DNA of 64,000 nucleotides from Shinella sp. UYSO24 (GTDB lineage: Bacteria; Pseudomonadota; Alphaproteobacteria; Rhizobiales; Rhizobiaceae). This document shows, piece after piece, positions 27,742 to 37,394 of this stretch. The position numbers and the translations under genes were made by a program. The DNA is taken from contig CABHNZ010000015.1 in assembly GCA_902167985.1 (NCBI GenBank), forward strand, positions 99,759 through 163,758, read 5' to 3'. Position 1 is the first letter of the stretch, and the number at the start of each line of letters is the position of its first letter. The notes beneath the pieces were generated by a model, which saw only the letters and a list, made by a program, of their open reading frames with translations, was not told the DNA's origin and did not search any database.

Positions 27742-29265
27742 TTACCGCAGCCACGCGTAGCCGAGATCGAGCTGCTGGCGGCCATTGGTGAAGTAATAAG
27801 GCAGGTGCAGTGTTTCGGGGGCCGAAAGGCGGCGCCCCTGGGCCGCCGGGACATTGGACAGATCCGGCGTCGCGCCTGCGTCATGGCCGGGCTTCAGGTA
27901 CCAGACGACGAGGATCGGGGAACCGAGAATGAGGCGATCCGGAAAATCACCCGGTGCCTGCTCCAGATTGACGACCGGGAGGTCGGGAAACTGCATGCGC
28001 ATATTGCCGGCGAGATGCATGCCGCCGGCGATGATGCCGACCGGCATGTCTTCGCCACGCAGCCGGTCTGCCGCATCGGCAAAGGGAATGTTGACGCGGT
28101 TGGCAGCACCGGTCAGGCCCGCCGTCCAGGTCTTGCCGGCAAAAGGCACAAGCGTGACGATCATCACAAGAACGAAGAAAGGAACCAGCCGGCTGAAGAT
28201 GCGGGGCATGTCATAGCCGGCGCGATCAAGCTTCAGCGCCAGATAAAGCGGCAGGAGCAGCAGATAGGGATCGAGCCAGCGCTCCGTTATCCGCGTCGTA
28301 TCCGTCACCAGAATGACGATAATCACGCCGACAAGCGAGATGGCCATGATCCGGCCGGTCAGACGGGTAAAGCGGTCCTGCGCGCCGGCAATCGGAGCGA
28401 GGGATTTGACCCGCGCGGCAATGGCAAGTGCCACGACGGTCAGGCCGCCGAAGGCGATGCAGGCGAGAACGAGCGAGATCAGGCCCTTGACGATCCGCGA
28501 CGCGCCATGGCGGCCGCTTTCATCGCCCATCTTGGTCAGCGTGCCATGGGTCGCCATGCCGACATGATCCAGCAGCCACAGGGCATGCGGCACGATGATC
28601 GCCAGTGCCAGAATACCGGCGACCAGAACGCGCCAGTCGAACAGGCGCGGACGCCAGCCCCTGTCACAGAAGACGGCGATCACGGTCGCGGCCGGAAGGA
28701 TGACGAAGTTGTATTTCGAGATGGTGCCGATGCCGATTGCCACGCCAAGCACGGCGTAGCTGAACAGGCTCGGGCGATTGAGAGTGCGGAACAGGCCGAA
28801 GAGAAACAGCGAGGTCGCCATGAGGAGCGCGACCGTATGCGTCAGATCCTGCTGCGGCATATAGGAGACCTGCGGCAGCGTCAGCAGGCCCATCATGGCC
28901 AGGACGATGATCGAGGGCCGGCCATCGACTTCCCGCACGGCGAGCCCGTAGAAGACGTAGCAGAGCAGAAGCGACAGAAATTTCGGCAGGGCCAGCGCGA
29001 AGAGCGAAACGCCGAGAAGATCGACGAACAGGTTCTGCACCCAGTTGAAGAAGGGCGCTGCGGCCCGTAGCCGAGAAGCCAGTATTGCGAGAAGAGAGAC
29101 TGTTCCGCCTCGTCGAGCGTCAGCGAATTGGGCAGGGACAGGCGAAGCACGATACTCAGCCGAAATAGATGGCGAGAACCAGTATCGCGGGACGAAGCCC
29201 TCCCAGCAGAAAGCCTGCCAGCCCCTTTGGCGCCTGGCGCCCGTCTCTTTCGACATCATGTCCAT
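27742..29265 (-). CDS. Membrane glycosyltransferase, family 39-like (three frameshifts)
   Basis: A polytopic membrane protein with the layout of GT39/ArnT-like lipid-linked sugar transferases. The N-terminus carries the first helix (RPAILVLAIYFG) and the catalytic-loop-like segment LTLDEAEQSLFSQYWLLGYG, which contains the conserved acidic pair DEAE. Then come eight or more helices and a C-terminal soluble domain of about 130 residues. Missing single bases near 29227, 29167 and 29055 shift the N-terminal 70 residues through all three frames; repair gives about 508 residues. The ATG at 29265 is the likely start, with ATGs at 29259 and 29256 as alternatives. The target (lipid A, lipoprotein or glycan) is unknown. 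Confidence 0.78.
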   Translation of the reverse strand: MDMMSKETGARRQRGWQAFCWEGFVPRYWFSPSISAEYRASPVPAQFADARRGGTVSLLAILASRLRAAAPFFNWVQNLFVDLLGVSLFALALPKFLSLLLCYVFYGLAVREVDGRPSIIVLAMMGLLTLPQVSYMPQQDLTHTVALLMATSLFLFGLFRTLNRPSLFSYAVLGVAIGIGTISKYNFVILPAATVIAVFCDRGWRPRLFDWRVLVAGILALAIIVPHALWLLDHVGMATHGTLTKMGDESGRHGASRIVKGLISLVLACIAFGGLTVVALAIAARVKSLAPIAGAQDRFTRLTGRIMAISLVGVIIVILVTDTTRITERWLDPYLLLLPLYLALKLDRAGYDMPRIFSRLVPFFVLVMIVTLVPFAGKTWTAGLTGAANRVNIPFADAADRLRGEDMPVGIIAGGMHLAGNMRMQFPDLPVVNLEQAPGDFPDRLILGSPILVVWYLKPGHDAGATPDLSNVPAAQGRRLSAPETLHLPYYFTNGRQQLDLGYAWLR

Positions 29266-29384
29266 TCCGTCCGAACCATCATCGTCGCGACAGCAGGTGA
29301 CACGACGCGGCGCAGCAATCAACAACGATTGCGCCGGAGGCGTTCAAGAGGATGACATTCACTGTGAAGAAAGGGAGAGAAGAA

Positions 29385-29461
29385 TGGCGCACCCGAAGAG
29401 ATTCGAACTCCTGACCCCCAGATTCGTAGTCTGGTGCTCTATCCAGCTGAGCTACGGGTGC
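29385..29461 (-). tRNA. tRNA-Arg (anticodon ACG)
   Basis: On the minus strand the acceptor GCACCCG pairs with CGGGTGC. The D arm is GCTC/GAGC, the anticodon stem CCAGA/TCTGG holds loop CTACGAA (anticodon ACG, read as ICG after deamination), and the T arm is CAGGAGTTCGAATCTCTTCG-like. The 3' CCA is encoded. Length is 77 bases. Confidence 0.97.
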
Positions 29462-29594
29462 GTCCCAAGCAGTTCGTCTCTGCTTGTGTGGCGATCCTCT
29501 ACCGGGGGGCGCCGATGATTGCAAGCGATTTTAAGCCGGCCTTTGTCATTTAAATTTCATCTATTTGTTATTTAAAGATATTTTTGATTTTTTG

Positions 29595-31090
29595 TCAGGC
29601 CCTAACCCGGTAGTCATCGAGCGACACGGGACGATCGGGGATCTCGACGCGGAACTGCGTGCCCGGACCCGGCTTCTCGACCAGCGCAATCGTGCCGCCA
29701 TGGGCGAGAACCAGTTCGCGGGCGATCACGAGGCCGAGACCGGTGCCGCCGGAGCGGGCCGAACCGCGAAAGGCGGAGAAGAGGTTCTCGCGCGCCTTGC
29801 GCGGCATGCCGGGACCGGTGTCATCGACGGTGATGGCAACGACCGATCCGACCCGGTGGGCCGAGAGCGTGACGCGGCGCACCATGGACTGATCTTCGGG
29901 ATCAAAGGCAAGAAGCGCCTGCACGGCATTGCGGCAGAGATTGTGAATGACGCGGAAGATCTGCTCGCTGTCACAATCGACCTCGACCTCGGGCGCGATC
30001 TGTTCAACGAACTCTATGCCCGCATCGGGATCGATCGCCAGCATCTCGCGGACATCCTGACAGAGATCGGAAAGCCGTACCCTTCGCCGGCGCGGCGCGG
30101 CTTCCGATGCCTGACCATAGGCCAGAACCTCGTTCGTATAGCCGACGGCGCGGTCGATGGTGCGCAGAAGCTTCGGTGCGAAGCTTCTTACCATCGGATC
30201 CTCGACATCCGTCAGGCGGTCGGACATCAGCTGGGCGGAGGCCAGAATATTGCGCATGTCATGATTGATCTTGGAGACGGCCAGACCGAGATCGACGAGG
30301 TTCTTCTGCTGTTTCAGCGTGCGCTGTAGTTCCGTCTGCATGGAGGCAAGGTGGCGGCCGGCAACGGCAAGCTCTCCGCGCGAGCCATCCGCCTCGAAGA
30401 TCCGCTCGGGATCCTGCGGCTTTTCGGAGAAGAGCTGCATGCTGTGGGTCAAGCGCCGGATCGGCAGGATCATCATGCGGTTGATGGCGAAGAAGATCAG
30501 GACGGCCGTAATCAGCGAGATCAGGAAGGACAGGAGGAACATCGTCTTGGAATATTTCCACATGTCCAGGCGCAGCGCCTTATCGGTCATGACGAGTTCG
30601 ATGACCATGTCGCTTTCGCCAACCGGTCCATAGACGCGCATGATGCGATCGCCGCCGAAGAAGAGCGTGTCGAGCGCATCTCGCATGGAGGCGAGCATGG
30701 TCGTGTGCGCCACATCATAGACTTCATCGATCTGCGGCTGGGTATCCGTCGCGGCCAGAAGGCGCGACGTGCCATCCTTGCGCAGCGCGATCACCTTGGT
30801 GCCCGTCGCAAGCAGCGTGTCGTTCTGCACGGCGCGCGGCAATTCCGCCGGCTGGAGGCCATCGATGACGATGCCGGCGGCGGCAGCCGTATCCAGCCGG
30901 TCACGCAGCCAGTTCATCCGCATGCCGGCAATCGACGGCATGAAGATCAGAATGGACGCCATCATGACGAAGACGATCGTCAGCCAGAGAAGTCTGCCGG
31001 ACAATCCGCGAAAAGACGCGGCATAGGCTCAGGGCCGGCATTGCCAGCGTCGGTCGCCTTGCTTGTCGAGGTGCGAGCCTCGCTCTCCAT
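29595..31090 (-). CDS. Membrane sensor histidine kinase, orphan (one frameshift)
   Basis: Two membrane helices (about residues 31-52 and 183-205) flank an extracytoplasmic domain of about 130 residues. A HAMP-like stretch follows (RMMILPIRRLTHSMQLF). The H-box is unusual: SKINHDMRNILASAQL, of the HDMRN type. The ATPase has NLCRNAVQALL, DDTGPGMP and GGTGLGLVIARELV. A missing base near 31013 cuts off the first 26 codons; the restored start is ATG 31090 (MESEARTST), giving 498 residues. No response regulator lies nearby, so its partner is unknown. It lies just after tRNA-Arg on the same strand side. Confidence 0.88.
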
Positions 31091-31507
31091 ACCCGTCTCC
31101 ACTTGACGTCCTGCCGGAATATTCCATCAGCCGCCATCATAAAAATGTGACTATATTCTAACGCAGACGGCAGATTTTGCCAGACCCGCGCCTTGCACCG
31201 CACAAATGACATGGATGCGAGGCGTGTTTCCTGCCCGGATGGACGCCCAGCGCGGCCGAAAATGTCCGCGAGGCGCAAAAGACAGCCGTCGTCATGCTTT
31301 GCTGCGACCAGACAACAAGACAGGTTTTTCCGGGCTTTTTCCGGGCGAGATTGACTTTGCAGCCTCATTCCACTTATAAGCCGCGCGTCCGGCCTGACTG
31401 GCGTGCAAGCATGCCTAAACTCTGGTGCCGGATATTTCCGAAACGCTGTTGCCTTCCAAAAAGGATGGCAATCTTCAAGAAGGGCCGCACACCGCGGTGT
31501 TAAATAA
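31091..31507. other. Gap between the histidine kinase and rpmH
   Basis: The 417 bases contain no supported gene. They hold the kinase promoter on one side and the strong rpmH promoter (31351-31379) on the other, with a leader of about 120 bases before rpmH. Confidence 0.6.
31351..31379 (+). promoter_or_regulatory. Sigma-70-type promoter for rpmH
   Basis: TTGACT (-35) and TTATAA (-10) are separated by exactly 17 bases. This is the best housekeeping promoter match in the window. It points at rpmH-rnpA-yidC, a unit that is highly expressed in most bacteria. Confidence 0.7.
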
Positions 31508-31642
31508 ATGAAGCGTACCTACCAACCGTCCAAGCTTGTCCGCAAGCGTCGTCACGGCTTCCGCGCCCGCATGGCTACCAAGGGTGGCCAGAAGGTTCTT
31601 GCAGCCCGCCGCGCCCGTGGCCGCGCTCGTCTGTCGGCTTAA
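31508..31642 (+). CDS. rpmH: Ribosomal protein L34
   Basis: The 44-residue protein reads MKRTYQPSKLVRKRRHGFRA and then RMATKGGQKVLAARRARGRA and ends RLSA. This is the complete, highly conserved L34 sequence of the large ribosomal subunit. It is followed at 28 bases by rnpA, the universal pairing. The ribosome site is weak, with an A-rich leader. Confidence is near certain. Confidence 0.98.
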   Translation: MKRTYQPSKLVRKRRHGFRARMATKGGQKVLAARRARGRARLSA

Positions 31643-31669
31643 TGCCGACATGCCCGGAATTCGCGGGCT

Positions 31670-32041
31670 ATGACGATTGATACTGTTGATAAAAAAACTG
31701 TCGGGCGGCTGAAAAGCCGGCCGCAGTTTCTTGCTGTCCGGAATGGCGAAGCTCGCCGCGGCCGCACCTTTCTTCTCGAAGTCCTCGACCGCAAAGAACC
31801 TGAGGAGGCTCCGCGCGTCGGCTTCACCGTCACCAAGAAACATGGCAACGCCGTCGAGCGAAACCGGATGCGCCGCCGCCTCAAAGAGGCTGTGAGGCAA
31901 TCCGCCGGGTTTGCAATGAAGAACGGCCACGATTATGTCATTGTCGCGCGGCGGGAGGTGCTAACGGCTCCCTTCGCGGAATTGGCCGCCCAGATCGCCC
32001 AGCGCGTCGAAGCCAAGCCCAGACCGAAGCGGCCCGAATAA
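31670..32041 (+). CDS. rnpA: RnpA, protein subunit of ribonuclease P
   Basis: Assists the RNase P RNA in cutting tRNA 5' leaders. The 123-residue product carries the signature RVGFTVTKKHGNAVERNRMRRRLKEAVR, given here as two parts: VGFTVTKKHGNAVER and NRMRRRLKEAVR. These basic residues bind RNA. The last residues are basic (EAKPRPKRPE). The gene sits between rpmH and yidC, as in most bacteria, and the reading frame is intact. The ATG at 31670 is preceded by an in-frame gap of 27 bases from rpmH. Confidence 0.97.
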   Translation: MTIDTVDKKTVGRLKSRPQFLAVRNGEARRGRTFLLEVLDRKEPEEAPRVGFTVTKKHGNAVERNRMRRRLKEAVRQSAGFAMKNGHDYVIVARREVLTAPFAELAAQIAQRVEAKPRPKRPE

Positions 32042-32058
32042 GACCTGTCCAGGAAGGC

Positions 32059-33860
32059 ATGATGGAAAAGAACCGTAACTACTTCATCGCGATCGCGCTT
32101 TCAGTCGTGATCGTCCTAGCCTGGCAATTCCTCTACATGAACCCGAGGATGGCGGCGCAGCAGAAGGCCGAAGAGGCCCAGCGCGCGCAGCAGGAACAGG
32201 TGCAGGCCGCCAACACGGCTGCCGGCCAGTCCGCAGGCCAGGCCTCGGGCACGCTGCCGGGCGCCGGCCAGGCGGCAGCCGCCACCGAGACCCGCGAACA
32301 GGCGCTTTCGAAGTCGCCGCGCGTCGCCATCGACACGCCGGCCGTCATCGGCTCGATCAACCTCGTCGCGCGCGCCTCGATGACCTGAAGCTGCGCGACT
32401 ATCACGAGACGGTGGATGACAAGAGCCCGATCATCACCCTCTTCTCGCCTTCCGATACGGCTGACGGCTATTTCACCGAACTCGGCTATGTCGGCAGCGA
32501 CACGAGCGGCACGGCACCCGGCCCCGGCACCCGCTGGACGGCACCGGAAGGCGCCAAGCTGACGCCGACCACGCCGGTGACGCTGACCTTCACCAATGAC
32601 AAGGGCGTCGTCTTCACCCGCACGATCTCCATCGACGATCACTACATGCTGACCGTCGACGACAAGATCGACAACAAGACCGGCGAGCCGATCACGCTCT
32701 CCGCCTATGGCCGCGTGACGCGCAACAACAAGCCGACCACGCCTTCCGTCTGGGTCATCCATGAAGGCTTCCTCGGCGTTGTCGGCAAGGACGGCTCGCT
32801 CAGCGAACACACCTATGCCAATGTCGAGAAGGAAGCCGTCAACAACGGCAAGGCAACCGGCGGCTGGCTCGGGATTACCGACAAATACTGGGCCGCGACG
32901 ATCGTTCCGCCGCAGACCATGGCTTACGACAGCCGCTTTACCCACTTCACCGATGGCCAGCCGCGCTATCAGGCCGACTACAAGGGTGACACGCTCACCG
33001 TTGCCGCCGGCCAGACGACCGAGTTGAAGAACCTCGTGTTTGCCGGCGCCAAGGAAGTGCCGCTGATCGACCAGTATCGCGATCAGCTGAACATCCCGCA
33101 TTTCGATCTCGTGATCGACTGGGGCTGGTTCTACTTCATCACCAAGCCGATGTTCATGCTGATGGACTTCTTCTTCCGTCACGTCGGCAATTTCGGTGTC
33201 GCGATCCTGCTCACCACCATCGTCGTCAAGCTCCTGTTCTTCCCGCTGGCTTCCAAGCAATATGCTTCGATGGCCAACATGAAGCGCATGCAGCCGAAGA
33301 TGGAAGAGCTGAAGGCCAAGCACGGCGACGACCGCATGGCGCTGCAGCAGGCAATGATGGCGCTCTACAAGGAAGAGAAGATCAACCCGATCGCCGGCTG
33401 CTGGCCGGTGGTCTTGCAGATCCCGATCTTCTTCTCGCTCTACAAGGTGATCTACACCACGATCGAAATGCGCCACGCGCCGTTCTTCGGCTGGATCCAG
33501 GATCTTTCCGCCCAGGACCCGACGTCGCTGTTCAACCTGTTCGGCCTCCTGCCCTACAGCGTGCCGCATGCGCTCGTCATCGGTGTCTGGCCGATCATCA
33601 TGGGCATCACCATGTTCCTGCAGATGCGTATGAACCCGACGCCGCCGGATCCGACACAGGCGATGATCTTCACCTGGATGCCGCTGATCTTCACCTACAT
33701 GCTGGCATCGTTCCCGGCCGGTCTCGTCATCTACTGGGCATGGAACAATACCCTGTCGGTGACGCAGCAGGCGGTGATCATGAAGCGCCACGGCGCCAAG
33801 ATCGAGCTTTTCGACAATCTGAAGTCGCTGTTCCGGCGAAAGCCCGCGGCAACCAAATAA
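32059..33860 (+). CDS. yidC: YidC, membrane protein insertase (one frameshift)
   Basis: Inserts proteins into the inner membrane with and without the Sec machinery. The N-terminal anchor KNRNYFIAIALSVVIVLAW is followed by a Gln/Ala-rich linker, a periplasmic beta domain of about 250 residues, and the conserved core helices near the C-terminus (from VDWGWFYFITKPMFMLMDFF through GLVIYWAWNNTLSVTQQ). One missing base near 32365 breaks the frame at the start of the periplasmic domain; repair gives 600 residues. The start is TTG/ATG-type ambiguous: 32059 and 32062 are adjacent ATGs. A terminator follows at 33880. Confidence 0.95.
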
Positions 33861-33879
33861 CGCTTCGAAAACAGCTTCG

Positions 33880-33910
33880 AAAACCCCGGCATTGTCCGGG
33901 GTTTTCTTTT
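33880..33910 (+). terminator. Rho-independent terminator after yidC
   Basis: A perfect 10-bp stem AAAACCCCGG/CCGGGGTTTT with a 6-base loop is followed by CTTTTATA. It ends the rpmH-rnpA-yidC unit, so engB has its own promoter. Confidence 0.9.
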
Positions 33911-34019
33911 ATAGGCAGGCCGCAAAGGCGGATCGACCGGTGCAGGGATGCCGCAAAGCTTGACTTTGCCGGCCAAAACCCGGAAGCCATCGGCAACCAT
34001 AAGAAGGATCAGGAAAACC

Positions 34020-34672
34020 ATGGCAGACGACACGAACACCGGCGAACGCCCGCTTTTCGGCAAGCCCTGGGTCTTCATCCGCGGCGTGCCCTCCATGAAG
34101 TTCCTGCCGCCGGAAGGTCCGGCAGAGATCGCCTTTGCCGGCCGCTCGAATGTCGGCAAGTCGTCGCTGATCAATGCGCTGGTCGGCCAGAAAGGTCTGG
34201 CGCGCACGTCCAACACGCCGGGCCGCACCCAGGAACTCAACTATTCGTGCCGGACGGCTATTCCGGCCAGGAGGGCGATCTGCCGCCGATGGCGATGGTC
34301 GACATGCCGGGCTATGGCTATGCGCAGGCGCCGAAAGACCATGTGGATGCCTGGACGAAGCTCGTCTTCGACTATCTGCGCGGCCGCGCCACGCTGAAGC
34401 GCGTCTATGTGCTGATCGACAGCCGCCACGGCATCAAGAAGAATGATGACGAGGTTCTCGACCTTCTCGACAAGGCTGCCGTCTCCTACCAGATCGTGCT
34501 CACCAAGACTGACAAGATCAAGGAACCGGCCGTGCCGAAGCTTCTGGCCGAGACGACGGAAAAGATCCGCAAGCGGCCGGCCGCCTTCCCGTTGGTGCTC
34601 TCCACCTCTTCGGAAAAGGGCAAGGGGCTGGATGAGCTGCGTGCAGCGATCGTCCAGACCGTAACGGAGTAG
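34020..34672 (+). CDS. engB: EngB (YihA/YsxC), ribosome-assembly GTPase (one frameshift)
   Basis: Small GTPase needed for assembly of the large ribosomal subunit. It has G1 GRSNVGKSSLINALVG, the switch-I Thr in SNTPGRTQELNY, G3 DMPGYGYAQAP and G4 TKTDKIKE. A missing base near 34247, in a T run right after ELNY, breaks the frame; repair gives 217 residues, normal size. ATG 34020 (MADDTNTGERPLF) has an AGGAAAACC ribosome site. It lies after yidC and before argB, the usual rhizobial order. Confidence 0.94.
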
Positions 34673-34792
34673 AGGCCGACGCGGCCGGCGACGGAAAACA
34701 CGCCGAGATTTGCCATCAAACGCGGCCACGCGTTATTCCCTCTGTCGGAAACATGAGTTAAAAGGCCGCCATTCACGATCATGGGGAATTCG

Positions 34793-35679
34793 ATGACGGC
34801 TTCCGATAGCGAACTTCAGGCCAAGCTTCTGGCGCAGGCGCTGCCTTACATGCAGCGCTATGAGAACAAGACCATCGTCGTGAAATATGGCGGCCATGCC
34901 ATGGGCGATGCCGAACTCGGCAAGGCCTTTGCCGCCGATATCGCGCTGCTCAAGCAGTCCGGCGTCAACCCGATCGTCGTTCACGGCGGTGGCCCGCAGA
35001 TCGGCGCCATGCTGTCGAAGATGGGGATCGAATCGAAATTCGAAGGCGGACTGCGCGTCACCGACGCCAAGACGGTCGAGATCGTCGAAATGGTTCTCGC
35101 CGGCTCGATCAACAAGGAGATCGTCGCCTCATCAACCAGACCGGTGAATGGGCGATCGGCCTTTGCGGCAAGGACGGCAACATGGTGTTTGCCGAAAAGG
35201 CCAAGAAGACCGTTGTCGACCCCGACAGCAATATCGAGCGCGTGCTCGATCTCGGCTTCGTCGGCGAAGTGGTCGAAGTCGACCGCACGCTGCTCGACCT
35301 GCTCGCCAAGTCGGAAATGATCCCGGTCATCGCACCTGTGGCCCCCGGCCGCGACGGCGCCACCTACAATATCAATGCCGACACGTTTGCCGGCGCGATC
35401 GCCGGTGCCCTCAACGCCACCCGCCTTCTGTTCCTCACCGACGTTCCCGGCGTTCTCGACAAGGACAAGAACCTGATCAAGGAACTGACGGTCGCGCAGG
35501 CACAGGCGCTGATCAAGGACGGCACGATTTCCGGCGGGATGATCCCCAAGGTCGAGACCTGCATCGATGCGATCAAGGCCGGCGTGCAGGGCGTCGTCAT
35601 CCTCAACGGCAAGGCCGCCCATTCCGTGCTTCTCGAAATCTTCACCGAGCGCGGTGCGGGCACGCTGATCGTTCCCTGA
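34793..35679 (+). CDS. argB: ArgB, acetylglutamate kinase (one frameshift)
   Basis: Phosphorylates N-acetylglutamate in arginine synthesis. The ATP-binding Lys is in TIVVKYGGHAMGD, the substrate loop is VVHGGGPQIGAML, and a late segment ISGGMIPKVETCIDAI carries the second conserved Lys. The missing base near 35130 falls in the segment [21 protein letters not shown], and restoring it gives 295 residues. ATG 34793 (MTASDSELQAKLL) is preferred over ATG 34781 because GGGGA lies at the right distance. Distal Arg-feedback elements are usual in this family but were not assessed here. Confidence 0.95.
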
Positions 35680-35798
35680 TCCTATTGCAAGACCGCCTTA
35701 TCCCCGGCCCGGCCAGATCCGGCCGGGGGCAGGCATCACGTCGTCAGACGGCGTATTTTCGATTTTCCTTGAAGCGCGCGCCATGCCATAAAGCAGGC

Positions 35799-36539
35799 AT
35801 GGAAAAGACGCCGAAAACTGCCGCTTCAACAAGCACCTCCACAACCGCCTCCCCTGCCGATTTCGCCCATGTCACAGAGTGGGTCTTCGATCTCGACAAC
35901 ACGCTTTACCCGCATCACATCAATCTCTTCGCGCAGATAGACCGCAACATGACGGCCTATGTGCAGCAGCTGCTGCAGCTCGATCATGATGATGCAAAGG
36001 CGCTGCAGAAGCGCTATTACCACGAGCATGGCACGACGCTTCAGGGCCTGATGATCCATCACGGCATCGATCCCGACGGGTTTCTCGAACAGGCGCATGC
36101 GATCGACTATTCGGCACTGCTGCCGGATCCCGACCTTGGCGCCGCGATCAGGGCCCTGCCGGGGCGCAAGTTCATCTTCACCAATGGCAGCGTGCCGCAT
36201 GCGCAAGCCGCCGCACGGGCGCTCGGCATTCTCGATCATTTCGACGATATTTTCGATATCGTGGCAGCCGACTATCTGCCGAAGCCGGCCGGTGCCACCT
36301 ATGACAAGTTCAGGAGCCTGCACGGGATCGACACGGCAAAGGCCGCAATGTTCGAAGACCTGCCGCGCAACCTGCAGGTGCCGAAGGCGCTCGGCATGAA
36401 GACCGTGCTTCTGGTGCCGCGTAACCTCGATACGGTGCTTCTGGAACGCTGGGAAAAACTCTCCGGCGAGGACGATCATATCGACTATGTCACAGACGAT
36501 CTGGCGGCCTTCCTGAAGCGGATTGCCGCGTCAGCCTAA
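35799..36539 (+). CDS. HAD-family phosphatase, pyrimidine 5'-nucleotidase-like
   Basis: A haloacid-dehalogenase-type hydrolase. Motif I is WVFDLDNTLYPH, with the nucleophile Asp and the acid Asp two residues on. Motif II is FTNGS, a Lys (motif III) lies in DYLPKPAGATYDKF, and motif IV appears as MFEDLPRNL. The pattern with DLDNTLYP is that of the pyrimidine 5'-nucleotidase (SDT1-like) subgroup. Length is 246 residues. ATG 35799 follows an AAGCAGG ribosome site. It lies after argB, a pairing common in rhizobia. Substrate is inferred from family only. Confidence 0.88.
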   Translation: MEKTPKTAASTSTSTTASPADFAHVTEWVFDLDNTLYPHHINLFAQIDRNMTAYVQQLLQLDHDDAKALQKRYYHEHGTTLQGLMIHHGIDPDGFLEQAHAIDYSALLPDPDLGAAIRALPGRKFIFTNGSVPHAQAAARALGILDHFDDIFDIVAADYLPKPAGATYDKFRSLHGIDTAKAAMFEDLPRNLQVPKALGMKTVLLVPRNLDTVLLERWEKLSGEDDHIDYVTDDLAAFLKRIAASA

Positions 36540-36644
36540 GCCAAGCCTTACCAAAGGTTCATCCAGGTTACGGATGTTTAAGTGGTTGTTTCCGGTTGCT
36601 GCACCTACGTTAAAGGTGTCGAAGCAACCGGAAAGGACACTTCA

Positions 36645-37301
36645 ATGACTGCCAAGAAGATCGTTATCGCGACCCTCGGAGCTGCATTCATCGCAGGTGC
36701 CGCACTCCCGGCATTCGCCGCGCCCGACCAGCCCCGCCCGCACCACATGGGTGCCCGCGATGGTGCCAGGGGCCCGCATGCCGGCCCGGCAGGCCCCGGC
36801 CGTGGCGTGATGCAGGACGTGTTCTTCATCCGCCTCCTGAAAGAAGCCGACAGCAACCATGACGGCAAGATTTCCAAGGACGAGTTCAACGCCTGGGAAA
36901 ACAATCTCTTTACCGCGATCGACGCCAACAAGGACGGATCGATCACCCGCGGCGAACTTCTCGATTATCGCATCGCGAAGATGGAAGAGTTCCGCAAGAA
37001 CAACCCGCCGCCGGAACAGGCCGGTAAGGGCCCTGACGCGAAAGGCCCGGATGGCAAGCCCGGCGAGCGTGGTCCCGGCGGCCACCATCCCGAGCGCCGC
37101 GATGCCCGCTGGCACAAGGGGCCGCATGGTCCAGATCGCGGGCCGATGGGCGGCCGGATGTTCCGCCTGATCGACGCCAATCACGACGGCAAGATCAGCA
37201 AGGAAGAAGCCAGTGCCGCAGCAGACAAGCTGTTTGCCCGCATGGACACCAACAAGGATGGCGTCATCAGCATCGACGACCTGCCGGATCGCCCCCTCTA
37301 G
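36645..37301 (+). CDS. Secreted EF-hand (calcium-binding) protein
   Basis: The 218-residue protein starts with a signal peptide (KKIVIATLGAAFIAGAALP, cleavage near AFA). The first EF-hand pair has loops DSNHDGKISKDE and DANKDGSITRGE. A Gly/Pro/His-rich linker follows, and then a second pair with loops DANHDGKISKEE and DTNKDGVISIDD. All four loops keep the calcium-ligand pattern D-x-N-x-D-G-x-I-x. The linker is also rich in His and could bind transition metals. ATG 36645 has a GGAAAGGA ribosome site. Its role, in the periplasm or outside, is unknown. Confidence 0.9.
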   Translation: MTAKKIVIATLGAAFIAGAALPAFAAPDQPRPHHMGARDGARGPHAGPAGPGRGVMQDVFFIRLLKEADSNHDGKISKDEFNAWENNLFTAIDANKDGSITRGELLDYRIAKMEEFRKNNPPPEQAGKGPDAKGPDGKPGERGPGGHHPERRDARWHKGPHGPDRGPMGGRMFRLIDANHDGKISKEEASAAADKLFARMDTNKDGVISIDDLPDRPL

Positions 37302-37346
37302 TTCCGCGCCCCCTCTTGGGAACTAGTTCCGCAGTCGTCTTCATGG

Positions 37347-37374
37347 ACCCGCCCCTTCTCCCAAGGGGGCGGGT
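37347..37374. terminator. Hairpin between EF-hand gene and rbsK
   Basis: A stem of about 10-11 bp (ACCCGCCCCTT with AAGGGGGCGGGT, one bulge) and a 5-base loop separates two converging genes and can end both. Confidence 0.7.
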
Positions 37375-37394
37375 TCATACTTTCTGGGCTCTGC

